From positions 124,001 to 188,000 of the forward strand of contig CAVZYN010000009.1 of NCBI GenBank assembly GCA_963779515.1: a stretch of 64,000 nucleotides of DNA. Reading direction: 5' to 3'. The notes under the pieces are model-generated. The model was not told where the DNA came from, ran no database searches, and saw only the letters and a list, made by a program, of their open reading frames with translations. Positions 1-7,603 of this stretch are shown in pieces; the first letter of the stretch is position 1, and the number at the start of each line of letters is the position of its first letter. The DNA is from CAVZYN01 sp963779515 (lineage in GTDB: Bacteria; Pseudomonadota; Alphaproteobacteria; Rhizobiales; Hyphomicrobiaceae). The translations under genes and the position numbers were made by a program.

Positions 1-574
1 CGAGGAAATGCAGGCGGTGGTCGAAATCATCGCCGCCGCCGCGCCCGACGTGAAACTCTACACCGGCACAGCTGCAACTGCGGATGCCGCCGTTGTGGTC
101 GCCCGCAATGCCATGACCGCGTTCGGCGGCATCGATGCCGTCATCAATCTTGTGCCGCTTGCCGCTGGCACCGTTGCCGCCGCGACGTCGGCCGAAGCGA
201 TCGAGGCAGCAGTCGCCGCGCGGCTCACCATGGCGTGCCTCGGCGGCAAGATTGCCGCCAACCGCATGCGGCTGACGATGATCGACGGCCTTGTCTTGAA
301 TGTCGCGATGCTGCCGTCGCAGGCGACGAAAGCCGATCGCGCGTTCGCCAGCGTCGCCAAAGCCGCGCTGACGGCGATGACGCGCAGTGCGGCGGAAGAA
401 TGGACCGAGCACGGCGTGCGGTTCAACGCGATCGCGCCGCAATGCGCGGGCGGACTTGGCGAACCCTCGCTCGCCGGCGAAGTCGATATCGCGGCGCTGG
501 CGCTGTTTCTGGCCTCTGGCCGCGGCCGCCTGCTCTCCGGCCACGTGTTCGAAGCGACCGCTGGCACGAGATAA
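1..574 (+). CDS. SDR-family protein, C-terminal part (5' end outside window)
   Basis: The reading frame is open from the left edge to a TAA at 572-574, so this is the C-terminal part of a longer gene. The visible part looks like the second half of a short-chain dehydrogenase/reductase: FGGIDAVINLV, then LNVAMLPS, a helix with SVAKAALTAMTRS, then GVRFNAIAPQ and a C-terminal DIAALALFLASGRGRLLSGH typical of SDR ends. Counting from the Met codon at 8, the lysine of YxxxK is K118, but the tyrosine position holds alanine (A114), so classical SDR catalysis looks lost. The nucleotide-binding GxxxGxG would lie outside the window. Substrate unknown; it could be a non-catalytic SDR homologue. Confidence 0.7.
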   Translation, partial: EEMQAVVEIIAAAAPDVKLYTGTAATADAAVVVARNAMTAFGGIDAVINLVPLAAGTVAAATSAEAIEAAVAARLTMACLGGKIAANRMRLTMIDGLVLNVAMLPSQATKADRAFASVAKAALTAMTRSAAEEWTEHGVRFNAIAPQCAGGLGEPSLAGEVDIAALALFLASGRGRLLSGHVFEATAGTR

Positions 575-707
575 CGGCTTTTTGCCTTGCGCAATGAAAT
601 CCGGCGCATCCTCACCGCCGCGGCTTCCGCGAGCGTCCACAGCATTCCGCAAGCCGCCACGTGTACGCTAACGCGATGGGCCAACAAGAGACGTTTGCGG
701 GTTTCTT

Positions 708-736
708 CCTTCTCCCCATCCTTCATGGGGAGAAGG
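708..736. repeat. Palindromic intergenic repeat, CTTCTCCCC type (copy 1)
   Basis: Perfect 12-bp arms CCTTCTCCCCAT (708-719) and ATGGGGAGAAGG (725-736) flank a 5-base loop. The downstream flank contains CCGGATGAGGGG, also found beside the copy near 17.7 kb. Multi-copy palindromes of this kind are common between genes in Alphaproteobacteria. No T-run follows, so it is not a classical terminator. Confidence 0.8.
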
Positions 737-902
737 TGCCCGCCCCGCGCGAAGCGCAAAAAGAATGGGGCCGGATGAGGGGCAGCACTGATTGCTGCAG
801 GTGATCGATCCGCACGCACGCAAGTTCTTGAAAAGAGGAGGAGCACGTGGTTGCCCCTCACCCACGACCGCGTGCTTTAGCTTCGCGCGCACGCCGTCGT
901 CG

Positions 903-933
903 CCCTCTCCCCGTTGAAGGAACGGGGAGAGGG
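903..933. repeat. Palindromic intergenic repeat, CCCTCTCCCC type (copy 2)
   Basis: Perfect 13-bp arms CCCTCTCCCCGTT (903-915) and AACGGGGAGAGGG (921-933) enclose a 5-base loop. With the hairpin at 708-736 it forms a larger mosaic in which GATGAGGGG on one side is mirrored by GCCCCTCACCC on the other, as in paired REP-type elements. Confidence 0.8.
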
Positions 934-1022
934 AATGCGTCTGCCTTGAATGTCTCTTGGGGGTGATCCGCACATGGCCCTGCCGTTGTGCTAACGTCGG
1001 TCTTCAACGTGGGAGACACTCG

Positions 1023-1499
1023 ATGCCGACAGCACTCAGCAAGACCGTTGCGGGCTTCCTCGCGGGCGCGCTCGCGACGGCGATTTTTCATCAGGGCATG
1101 TACTATCTGATGCAGCGGGGTGGGTTGCCGCTGCAGGGCGCACCGTGGACCATGACGCCGAATGCGCGGGCATACGGTCTGCCGGTGCTCGTCAATCAGA
1201 TGTTCTGGGGCGGGCTCTGGGGCGTGCTGTTCGCGCTGCTTTACGAGCGCCTGCCGACCAACATGGGATGGCTCAAGGGTATCGTCTTCGGCGTGATCTT
1301 TCCGTTGCTGCTCGGCAGCTGGCTGATTGTCGCCTCGATGCGTGGCCAGCCACTTCTTGCCGACGTTGCCAAGGACTGGAACATTCTGCGGCTGCGCAAC
1401 GGTTTCCTGCTCAACGGTATCGCGTTCGGCCTCGGTCTTGGCATTCTCTATCCGCTGCTCGCCGGCGTCTTCGGCGCCCGCGCCGCCAGCCGCGCGTAA
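1023..1499 (+). CDS. Small multi-pass membrane protein, unknown function
   Basis: A 158-residue protein not assigned to a named family. It starts at ATG 1023, six bases after GGGAGA (1011-1016); upstream in-frame extension has no ribosome site. About four hydrophobic stretches are visible: residues 8-24 (VAGFLAGALATAIFHQG), about 58-78 (NQMFWGGLWGVLFALLYERL), about 84-105 (LKGIVFGVIFPLLLGSWLIVAS) and about 126-150 (NGFLLNGIAFGLGLGILYPLLAGVF). Glycine-rich spacing suggests tight helix packing. No charged catalytic motif is seen. It stands alone between a repeat cluster and the TipF-like gene. Confidence 0.75.
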   Translation: MPTALSKTVAGFLAGALATAIFHQGMYYLMQRGGLPLQGAPWTMTPNARAYGLPVLVNQMFWGGLWGVLFALLYERLPTNMGWLKGIVFGVIFPLLLGSWLIVASMRGQPLLADVAKDWNILRLRNGFLLNGIAFGLGLGILYPLLAGVFGARAASRA

Positions 1500-1696
1500 G
1501 GCGTGGGGTTCGTCGGGCGTCATAGCCCACTTGGGCGTATTGCGCCGCGTCACACGGTGCATTTGGGCCACGCGGCACGCCGGCCATCCACCACGGCCAG
1601 TGAATCCTGGTGATAGCCGGACGCCCGCGGTTGCGAAATTGGCGCATGGGGCGAAATGCTTAGGGTTCGAATCATATTTTTAGGTTGCGGGATTCC

Positions 1697-3625
1697 ATGA
1701 CCGAACGAGCCGCTTCAGTCCTGTCTGCCGAACGTGCCGCGCCCGAAAGCGAGGCTGCGGCAGCAGGTTCGTCTCAGAGCAGGCCGCCGGTGAAGCGCAC
1801 GACGAAGCGCAAGGCGGCTCGAGCGCGCGGGCGTAACGGATTGATGCTGCTGGCGATCTCGTTGGTGTCGTTCGCGCTGGGGCTCGGCCTGCATCTGCAG
1901 GTCGGGTTGCCGGCATGGCTCGCGGCGTTCATCGCGCTCGGCAGCTATGTCGCGCTGATTTCGCTGCAGATCCTGATTCAGCGGACGCGAGCGATCGAGC
2001 AGCTCGACGCGGACGTGCGCGCGTTGCGGCTCGAGATCGAGCATCTGCAGGCGCTGTCGACCGGTGGATCGCCGCCGTTGCGGATCGAACCGCGGCTCGA
2101 ACTGCGCGTCGAACCGGCGCCAACCGCGCGCCTGCAGAGTCCTGCGCCGCGCACGCCGATGATGCCGTCGGTCGGTGAGCGGATGGAGCAACCGCCGCCG
2201 ATGGCGGTGGCGCCGCCACCGTCAGCGGGCTATCAACCGCCGGCGCTGCATGCGCCCGCAGCTCTACCCGCATCGGCACCCATGCCGGTTCAGGCCATGC
2301 CCGCGCAGGCACCCGCGCCGTGGGCGTTCCGTCCGGATGCGCGCGAAGCCGTGCACACGCCGCCGGCAGCGCCCGCGCGGCGCGCGGAGCCGCAGCTGCC
2401 GCCGCTCTCGCACGACGTACGTCCGGCCGATCCGCGCCGCGCGCCGGAGCCCGTTGCCGCCGCGGCGGATCCCTTTGCCTTCCGTCCGGCGGTGGCAACG
2501 CCGCCGAAGCGCGGCGACGACAGCGGCCCGGGCCGTCCGTGGCATAAACTGTCGGCGGCGCCGCCGGCCGCGCCCGTGATCGCGCCGACAACGCCCGACG
2601 AGGACAGCGTCGCGCGCATTCAGGACCTGATCAAAAAGCTCGCCGACGACGTCAATGGCGGCGAGATCGCGGAGCCGCGGCCGAGTTCATCGGCGCGGTT
2701 GTCCATGCGTCAAGCCGCCACGAACGCGGCGTCGCGCCGTGCCGCGCCTGCCCCGCTGGAAGATCGCTTCGCCGACACCGCGCGCGTGGCGCTCGATACC
2801 GCATCGGTGGCGATGCGCGAGGCGGCAAAACCGCAGCCGATCGTTGAGGATCGCCGTGCGATCGCGCCGCCGGTCGCGTTCGAACCGCCCGCGGCCGTGG
2901 CGCCCACGCTGCCGCAGAGCGCACACATCATCGATGCTGTTGCGGCGCCCGAGGTGCCCAGTGCACCGGTGCAGGCGCCGCTCAGCGGACGTGCGCTCGC
3001 GGTGGCGGACGCCATAGCGGATGAACGAATCGAGGTAATGCTCGATCCGATCCAGTCGCTCGGCGATCGCCGTGCGCGGCACTACGAGCTGTTCATGCGG
3101 TTGCGCGATGCGCAGGGCCGCACGATGGAGCCGCAGGAGATGCTGGCCGTCGCGCGGGACGCAGGTTTGCTCGGGCGTCTCGAGGCTCTCAAACTGCAGC
3201 GGACCGCGCGCTTTGCCACCATTCTGCGCGAGAAGGGCCGGCAAGGGACAGTGATCTCGACGGTGGCGGGGGATGTGTTGGGCGACGACCACTTCCTCGA
3301 CGGCGTGGCTAACACGTTCGGCGATGGTGACCAAACTACGGTAGTGCTCGCGTTCGATCAGGCAGACGTGCGCGCGTTCGGCCCGATCCACTGGGAAACG
3401 CTTGGCGTCATGACTACGCTCGGTGTCAACTACATGCTGACCGAGGTCGTCGATCTCGACATGGATTTCCAGCGGTTGACGGAGACCGGATTCAAGTTCG
3501 CCAAGCTCGACGCCGAGGTGTTTCTCGAGGGGCTGCCGATGGAGGATGGCATCCTGCCGTCGGGCGATGTCTGCAGCCATCTCGCGGACGCAGGACTTGA
3601 TCTGATCATCGGTGGCATCGGCTAG
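1697..3625 (+). CDS. TipF-like membrane protein with degenerate EAL domain
   Basis: A 642-residue protein. A basic N-terminus is followed by two membrane helices (about residues 46-85), a short coiled coil (RAIEQLDADVRALRLEIEHL), a long Pro/Ala-rich linker (about 120-420) and a C-terminal EAL-like domain. That domain keeps a glutamate in HYELFMRLRD and a KLD near the end (GFKFAKLDAEVF), but the metal-binding DDFGTG segment is absent, so phosphodiesterase activity is unlikely. The architecture (two helices, coiled coil, inactive EAL) matches Caulobacter TipF, a c-di-GMP receptor for flagellar positioning; that function here is inference. ATG 1697 is preferred to an in-frame TTG at 1685. Confidence 0.75.
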   Translation: MTERAASVLSAERAAPESEAAAAGSSQSRPPVKRTTKRKAARARGRNGLMLLAISLVSFALGLGLHLQVGLPAWLAAFIALGSYVALISLQILIQRTRAIEQLDADVRALRLEIEHLQALSTGGSPPLRIEPRLELRVEPAPTARLQSPAPRTPMMPSVGERMEQPPPMAVAPPPSAGYQPPALHAPAALPASAPMPVQAMPAQAPAPWAFRPDAREAVHTPPAAPARRAEPQLPPLSHDVRPADPRRAPEPVAAAADPFAFRPAVATPPKRGDDSGPGRPWHKLSAAPPAAPVIAPTTPDEDSVARIQDLIKKLADDVNGGEIAEPRPSSSARLSMRQAATNAASRRAAPAPLEDRFADTARVALDTASVAMREAAKPQPIVEDRRAIAPPVAFEPPAAVAPTLPQSAHIIDAVAAPEVPSAPVQAPLSGRALAVADAIADERIEVMLDPIQSLGDRRARHYELFMRLRDAQGRTMEPQEMLAVARDAGLLGRLEALKLQRTARFATILREKGRQGTVISTVAGDVLGDDHFLDGVANTFGDGDQTTVVLAFDQADVRAFGPIHWETLGVMTTLGVNYMLTEVVDLDMDFQRLTETGFKFAKLDAEVFLEGLPMEDGILPSGDVCSHLADAGLDLIIGGIG

Positions 3626-3839
3626 CGAATGGACGCTGACGCGGGTTGCCGGATTTGGCGTCGCCTACGGCCAAGGCCACCTCTTCGGAGCGCCAAAGCC
3701 AGTCAAGGCCGAGATGCTGGCGCCGCAACGGTCGGCCGCATAAGCCGCGCATTCGTCCGTGTTGCAGTCATCTGAGGGAAGAGCTGTTTCTCCGCGCGGG
3801 GGCGTTGACCTGAGAGGGTCTCATCCATAAATAACTCTC

Positions 3840-4700
3840 ATGATTTTGCGCCATTCCCCCATTCCGCTCTTGGATAGCGTTGGTGGCCTCGCTGCGGCAT
3901 CGGATGCCTGGATCGTCGATATCTGGGGCGTGATGCACAACGGCGTCACGATCTTTCCGAAGGCGATCGCTGCCTGCCAAAAGTTCCGGCAGCGGGGCGG
4001 CGTCGTCCTGTTCATGACCAATGCGCCGCGCGTTGCCGCGTCCGTGCAAGCGCAGATCGACGCCTTCGGCGTGCCGCGCGATTGCTACGACGTGATCGTG
4101 ACGTCCGGCGATGTCAGCCGCGATTTCATCGCACCCTGGCAGGGGCGGCCGCTGCTGCATGTCGGGCCGCAGCGTGACAAGAACTTGTTCGACAATCTCA
4201 ACATCGCGTTTGCGGATCCGGATGCCGCCGAGGTCGTCGTCTGCTCCGGGCTCGCCGACGACACGACCGAAACGCCGGACGACTACGTGGCACTGTTCGC
4301 CCCGCTCGCTGCCCGCGGCGTGCCAATGGTATGTGCCAATCCCGACATCAAGGTCGAGCGCGGATCGACGCTGGTCTGGTGCGCCGGCGGGCTTGCCGCG
4401 CGCTATGCGGCGATGGGCGGCACGGTGACGTATGCCGGTAAGCCGCATCTGCCGATCTATGCGCGCGCGTTCCAGCACATCGACCGCTTGAAGGGGCATC
4501 ATGTGCCCAAGGATCGCATTCTCGCGATCGGCGACGGCGTTAACACCGACATCAAGGGTGCGGTGGCGGCCGGCATCGACGCGCTCTACATCTCGAGCGC
4601 GATCCACATGGTCGGGCCGATGACGGCCGACAAGGTCGGCGATCTGTTCGCCAAGACCACATTCCGCCCAGTCGCCGCGCAAACGACGCTCAGCTGGTAG
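3840..4700 (+). CDS. HAD-superfamily class IIA hydrolase (TIGR01459 type)
   Basis: A 286-residue haloacid-dehalogenase-fold hydrolase. The nucleophile motif is DIWGV (D27), the variant in the TIGR01459 subfamily, instead of DxDGT. FMTNAPR corresponds to motif II (Thr/Asn), YAGKPHLPIY carries the motif III lysine, and ILAIGDGVNTDIKGA is motif IV with metal-binding acids. The cap region between motifs II and III is the C2 type found in NagD/4-nitrophenylphosphatase-like enzymes. A small-molecule phosphatase role is likely; the substrate cannot be read from sequence. A 214-base gap with no gene precedes it. Confidence 0.88.
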   Translation: MILRHSPIPLLDSVGGLAAASDAWIVDIWGVMHNGVTIFPKAIAACQKFRQRGGVVLFMTNAPRVAASVQAQIDAFGVPRDCYDVIVTSGDVSRDFIAPWQGRPLLHVGPQRDKNLFDNLNIAFADPDAAEVVVCSGLADDTTETPDDYVALFAPLAARGVPMVCANPDIKVERGSTLVWCAGGLAARYAAMGGTVTYAGKPHLPIYARAFQHIDRLKGHHVPKDRILAIGDGVNTDIKGAVAAGIDALYISSAIHMVGPMTADKVGDLFAKTTFRPVAAQTTLSW

Positions 4701-4710
4701 GGCGCATCAC

Positions 4711-4864
4711 GTAGGTTGGGTTAGCGCGGGCACGATGTTGTAAGAAGCACCGTTCTCGATCCGCGCGTAACCCAACACTGAGCCACGTCTTTTGCACGAT
4801 GTTGGGTTACGCGTGCTCAACAGCGGCGGTCTTCGCCGCTTCGCGGCCCGCTAACCCAACCTAC
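4711..4864. repeat. Nested inverted repeat with GTTGGGTTA arms
   Basis: The outer arms are GTAGGTTGGGTTAGCGCGGGC (4711-4731) and its complement, two bases shorter, at about 4845-4864. Inside lies a second pair, CGCGTAACCCAAC (4764-4776) against GTTGGGTTACGCG (4801-4813). All four segments share the core TTGGGTTA/TAACCCAA. It lies between two unrelated genes and has no transposase, so it looks like a non-autonomous mobile or REP-like palindrome. Its outer end is 12 bases from the stop codon of the next gene, so it may also act as a shared transcription end. Confidence 0.75.
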
Positions 4865-4875
4865 ATAGCGCGACG

Positions 4876-5559
4876 TCAGACAACGACGACGTCGAACGCG
4901 GCGACGCCATCGCAATGGCCGTGCAGCTTGTCGCCCTTCTTGAGCGAGCCGACGCCCGCCGGCGTGCCAGTGAAGATCAGATCGCCGGCCTTCAATTCGA
5001 ACAGTCCCGACAGGAATTCGATCTGATGCGGCACGTCCCAGATCATCTGCGCGAGATCACCGGTCTGGCGGCGTTCGCCGTTGACGTCGACCCAAACCGA
5101 TCCCTTGGTGGGGTGGCCGACTTTCTCGACGGGCTGGATCGCTGTGCAGGGCGCTGAATGCTCGAACGCCTTGCCGATTTCCCACGGACGGCCGAGCTTC
5201 TTCATGTCGCTCTGCAGATCGCGGCGGGTCATGTCGAGGCCGACGGCGTAGCCGAACACATGCTTCAGCGCGTCCGCCGCCTTGATATTGATGCCGCCCG
5301 ATTTCAGCGCGACCACCATCTCGATCTCGAAATGCAGATCCTTGGTCTTGTCTGGATAAGGGAATTTGCCCGTCGTCAGCAGGTTGCTCGGGTTCTTCTG
5401 GAAGAAGAACGGCGGCTCCTTGTTCGGGTCATGCCCCATCTCGCGGGCATGCTCGGCGTAGTTGCGGCCGACGCAATAGATCCGGTGCACGGGGAACAGC
5501 TTGTCGGAGCCGGCGACCGGCAACGCCGGCTGTGCCGGCGGGGCGAAGACATAGGTCAT
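4876..5559 (-). CDS. Fumarylacetoacetate hydrolase family protein (fumarylpyruvate-hydrolase-like)
   Basis: A 227-residue member of the FAH fold family, which cleaves C-C bonds of acylpyruvates with a divalent metal. Visible features are RIYCVGRNYAEHAREMG, the active-site loop PFFFQKNPSNLL, the metal-ligand segment HFEIEMVVAL, AVGLDMTRRDLQ and the C-terminal LIFTGTPAGVG. The short single-domain length and FFFQK loop fit fumarylpyruvate or acylpyruvate hydrolases (gentisate pathway type) better than tyrosine-pathway FAH. The start at 5559 has AAGGA upstream. No other aromatic-degradation genes are adjacent, so the pathway is unassigned. Confidence 0.87.
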   Translation of the reverse strand: MTYVFAPPAQPALPVAGSDKLFPVHRIYCVGRNYAEHAREMGHDPNKEPPFFFQKNPSNLLTTGKFPYPDKTKDLHFEIEMVVALKSGGINIKAADALKHVFGYAVGLDMTRRDLQSDMKKLGRPWEIGKAFEHSAPCTAIQPVEKVGHPTKGSVWVDVNGERRQTGDLAQMIWDVPHQIEFLSGLFELKAGDLIFTGTPAGVGSLKKGDKLHGHCDGVAAFDVVVV

Positions 5560-5719
5560 GGTCGGGTCCTTTTCGGAATCTGGGGGCGCTACAAACGTGA
5601 AATTCCTGGGTTCCCTAACACCCCCGCTCGCCCCAGAGCAATCACCTTCGGACGTGCGCCACGCGCACTGGCGCGCGGGCATCCGGGAGCCGAGGGAGAG
5701 ACGTGTGGGACCATCGGAA

Positions 5720-5731
5720 TGGAAATTTCCA
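5720..5731. promoter_or_regulatory. Perfect 12-bp palindrome, possible operator
   Basis: TGGAAATTTCCA reads the same on both strands. It sits between the divergent FAH-family gene (starting at 5559 leftward) and the toxin-antitoxin pair (starting at 5795), 64 bases before the antitoxin start. It could bind a dimeric regulator; there is no further support. Confidence 0.35.
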
Positions 5732-5754
5732 ATTGCGCCGGCATCCAAATTGTC

Positions 5755-5775
5755 TGTACGGATTGATAACGTACA
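5755..5775. promoter_or_regulatory. Candidate TacAT operator palindrome
   Basis: TGTAC (5755-5759) and GTACA (5771-5775) form an inverted repeat with an 11-base AT-rich spacer, ending 19 bases before the antitoxin start. DUF1778 (TacA-type) ribbon-helix-helix antitoxins autoregulate their operons by binding short palindromes at this position, so this is the probable site for the product of the gene at 5795. Confidence 0.5.
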
Positions 5776-5794
5776 AAACTCGAGGGTCCCGCCC

Positions 5795-6076
5795 ATGCCC
5801 CGCGCCGTCGCCGACTTAGGCCGCGTTGAAATCCGGATCGATCCGGACGTAAAGGCGAAATTGGCTCGCGCAGCCGCGCTCGAGCACATGGATCTGACGG
5901 CATTCATTCTGCGCGCCGCCCTTCCGGCAGCTCAATCCGTGATCGAGCGCGCAGAGCGGATCGCACTCACCGAGCGTGACAGCCTGAAAGTGCTCGATCT
6001 CCTCGAAAATCCACCCGCCGCCAACAGCCGATTGCGGCGCGCCGCAGCGCGTCTCAAAAAGGCGCGCGTGCGGTGA
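5795..6076 (+). CDS. DUF1778 (TacA-type) antitoxin
   Basis: A 93-residue ribbon-helix-helix antitoxin. The N-terminal half carries the DNA-binding strand and helices (RVEIRIDPDVKAKLARAAAL, then MDLTAFILRAALPAAQ). The C-terminal half, including LTERDSLKVLDLLENPPAAN, is the DUF1778 tail that wraps the acetyltransferase toxin. The start is the first Met after a GTCCCGCC leader, just downstream of the palindrome at 5755-5775. Its TGA overlaps the GTG of the toxin by 4 bases, giving translational coupling. Expected role: neutralise the GNAT toxin and repress the operon. Confidence 0.9.
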   Translation: MPRAVADLGRVEIRIDPDVKAKLARAAALEHMDLTAFILRAALPAAQSVIERAERIALTERDSLKVLDLLENPPAANSRLRRAAARLKKARVR

Positions 6077-6594
6077 GCGACGTGCCGTGGATCGAGGCTG
6101 CTATCGGTAAGCAGCACGATAGAAAAGCGTTCGATTGCGGCGAGGCGGCCCTCAACGACTATCTTGTGCGGTTTGCGCGCCAGAACCACGACAGCGGTGG
6201 TGCCAAAACCTTTTTGGCTCACGACCCGTCCAATCCCGCCAAAATTCTTGGGTACTATACGCTCAGCCCCGGTTCGATCGACTATGCCCGGACACCGTCG
6301 CTGGTGCGGCGTAAACTCGGCAAGTATGAAGTTCCTGGCTTTCGCCTCGGGCGGCTGGCCGTCGATCAAGCCTTCCAGGGGGCGGGTCTCGGCGGTGAGC
6401 TGCTGATCGCGGCCGGGGCACGCTGTATCGCCGCTTCTGAGCTGGTGGGCGGTGTGGCGCTGGTGATCGATGCCAAATCGCCGCGCGCCGCCGCATGGTA
6501 CGCGGGCTTTGGTGCCATCGCCTTGGACGATGCACCGCTGACGTTGATGCTGCCACTGGCGACCTTGGCAAGCGCGATAGCGCTCAAGCCGTAA
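6073..6594 (+). CDS. GNAT-family toxin (TacT-like tRNA acetyltransferase)
   Basis: A 173-residue GNAT acetyltransferase starting at GTG 6073 inside the antitoxin stop. The acetyl-CoA loop is visible as RLAVDQAFQGAGLGGELL, with the C-terminal AAAWYAGFGA helix that carries the catalytic tyrosine in TacT/AtaT toxins. The N-terminal segment FDCGEAALNDYLVRFARQNH is characteristic of toxins paired with DUF1778 proteins. Family members acetylate aminoacyl-tRNA and block translation. Pairing and overlap with the antitoxin make the toxin call secure; the tRNA preference is not readable. Confidence 0.9.
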   Translation: MSDVPWIEAAIGKQHDRKAFDCGEAALNDYLVRFARQNHDSGGAKTFLAHDPSNPAKILGYYTLSPGSIDYARTPSLVRRKLGKYEVPGFRLGRLAVDQAFQGAGLGGELLIAAGARCIAASELVGGVALVIDAKSPRAAAWYAGFGAIALDDAPLTLMLPLATLASAIALKP

Positions 6595-6645
6595 ACTTCC
6601 GGCAGATGTTGGAGGTGCAAATGAGCCATCCCTCACTGCCGCCGC

Positions 6646-7602
6646 TCACCCTCGCTTCACCAGCGGGTGGTGCTCGAACACGATCTTTTTCAGGCGCTCT
6701 TCGAGGACGTGCGTATAAATCTGCGTCGTGGAGATGTCGGCGTGGCCGAGCAGTTGCTGCACGGCGCGCAGATCGGCACCGCGGTCGAGCAAATGGCTCG
6801 CAAACGCGTGGCGCAGGACATGCGGGCTGACACGCTCGGGGTCGAGGCCCGCTTCCAGCGCCAAGGCCTTCAACTCCTGGCCAAAGCGCTGGCGCGTGAC
6901 GTGGCCTTCGGCGCTCTTCGAGGGGAACAGCCATTTGGTTGCGACGGTTTCCGACAAGGCCGGGTCCTCGTTGCGGCCGGCATGCAAGAACCGATCGAGT
7001 GCGGCGCGGGCGGTCGCATTCAGCGGCACGAGGCGTTCGCGGCCACCCTTGCCGGTGATGGTGAGCACGCGCGGATCGCCGGTGAGGACGTTGCGGGGCA
7101 GCCCCACCAGCTCGCTGACGCGCATGCCGCTGGCGTAAAGCACTTCGATCAGCGCGTAGAGGCGTAAGGCACGCAACTTCTCGCCGCCAGTGGCGCCATC
7201 GATGCGGTCGCGCGCGGTGGTGATGAGGCGATCGACTTCGGCGACAGAGAGGATCTTTGGCAGCAGCACGGCCTTTTTCGGGCCGGCCAATCCGGCGGCG
7301 GGATCGTCGTTGATCACGTCTTCAGCGGCGAGAAACTTGTAGAGCTGGCGTAACGCGGAGAGACGGCGCGCCCGCGACGACGCCGCCAGGCCCGTCTCGG
7401 CGATGACGTGGAGATAGGCGGTGATATCCTTGGTCGTCGCCGACGCCAGTGCCACGCGCTGTTGCTGCAAGTACCCGGCGTAGTCTTCGAGATCGCGGCG
7501 ATAGGCCTCGAGGGTGTTGTCGGCGGCGCCGCGCTCGGCCGCCAGCATCTCGAGGAAACTCTCGATGTGGCGCGCGCTGTCTTTCATCGCAGCAGTGGGC
7601 AT
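6646..7602 (-). CDS. xerD: Tyrosine recombinase XerD
   Basis: A 318-residue tyrosine recombinase that resolves chromosome dimers at dif with XerC and FtsK. The N-terminal SAM-like core-binding domain (about 10-95) is followed by the catalytic domain with all conserved residues: R161 (SGMRVSEL), K185 (TGKGGRE), H261 and R264 (HVLRH), H287 (LLGHA) and nucleophile Y296 (IYTHV). The start at 7602 follows the TGA of the upstream gene with one base between, so the two are translationally coupled. Position beside aroK/aroB and lack of phage genes argue for the housekeeping XerD. Confidence 0.95.
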   Translation of the reverse strand: MPTAAMKDSARHIESFLEMLAAERGAADNTLEAYRRDLEDYAGYLQQQRVALASATTKDITAYLHVIAETGLAASSRARRLSALRQLYKFLAAEDVINDDPAAGLAGPKKAVLLPKILSVAEVDRLITTARDRIDGATGGEKLRALRLYALIEVLYASGMRVSELVGLPRNVLTGDPRVLTITGKGGRERLVPLNATARAALDRFLHAGRNEDPALSETVATKWLFPSKSAEGHVTRQRFGQELKALALEAGLDPERVSPHVLRHAFASHLLDRGADLRAVQQLLGHADISTTQIYTHVLEERLKKIVFEHHPLVKRG

Positions 7603-7603
7603 C

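Larger units (their letters stand above)
575..1022. other. Intergenic region with palindromic repeats, no gene seen
   Basis: These 448 bases separate the SDR end from the next gene. I find no convincing coding signal; open frames here lack a ribosome site and recognisable sequence. Most of the space is a composite of two strong hairpins (708-736 and 903-933) with GC-rich flanks. It ends with a Shine-Dalgarno-like GGGAGA at 1011-1016 serving the gene at 1023. Confidence 0.6.

Noticed and set aside
1580..1690. tRNA-like T-loop GGTTCGAATC near 1664-1673
   Set aside because: No matching T-stem, acceptor stem or anticodon arm could be folded around it, and no CCA end is present.
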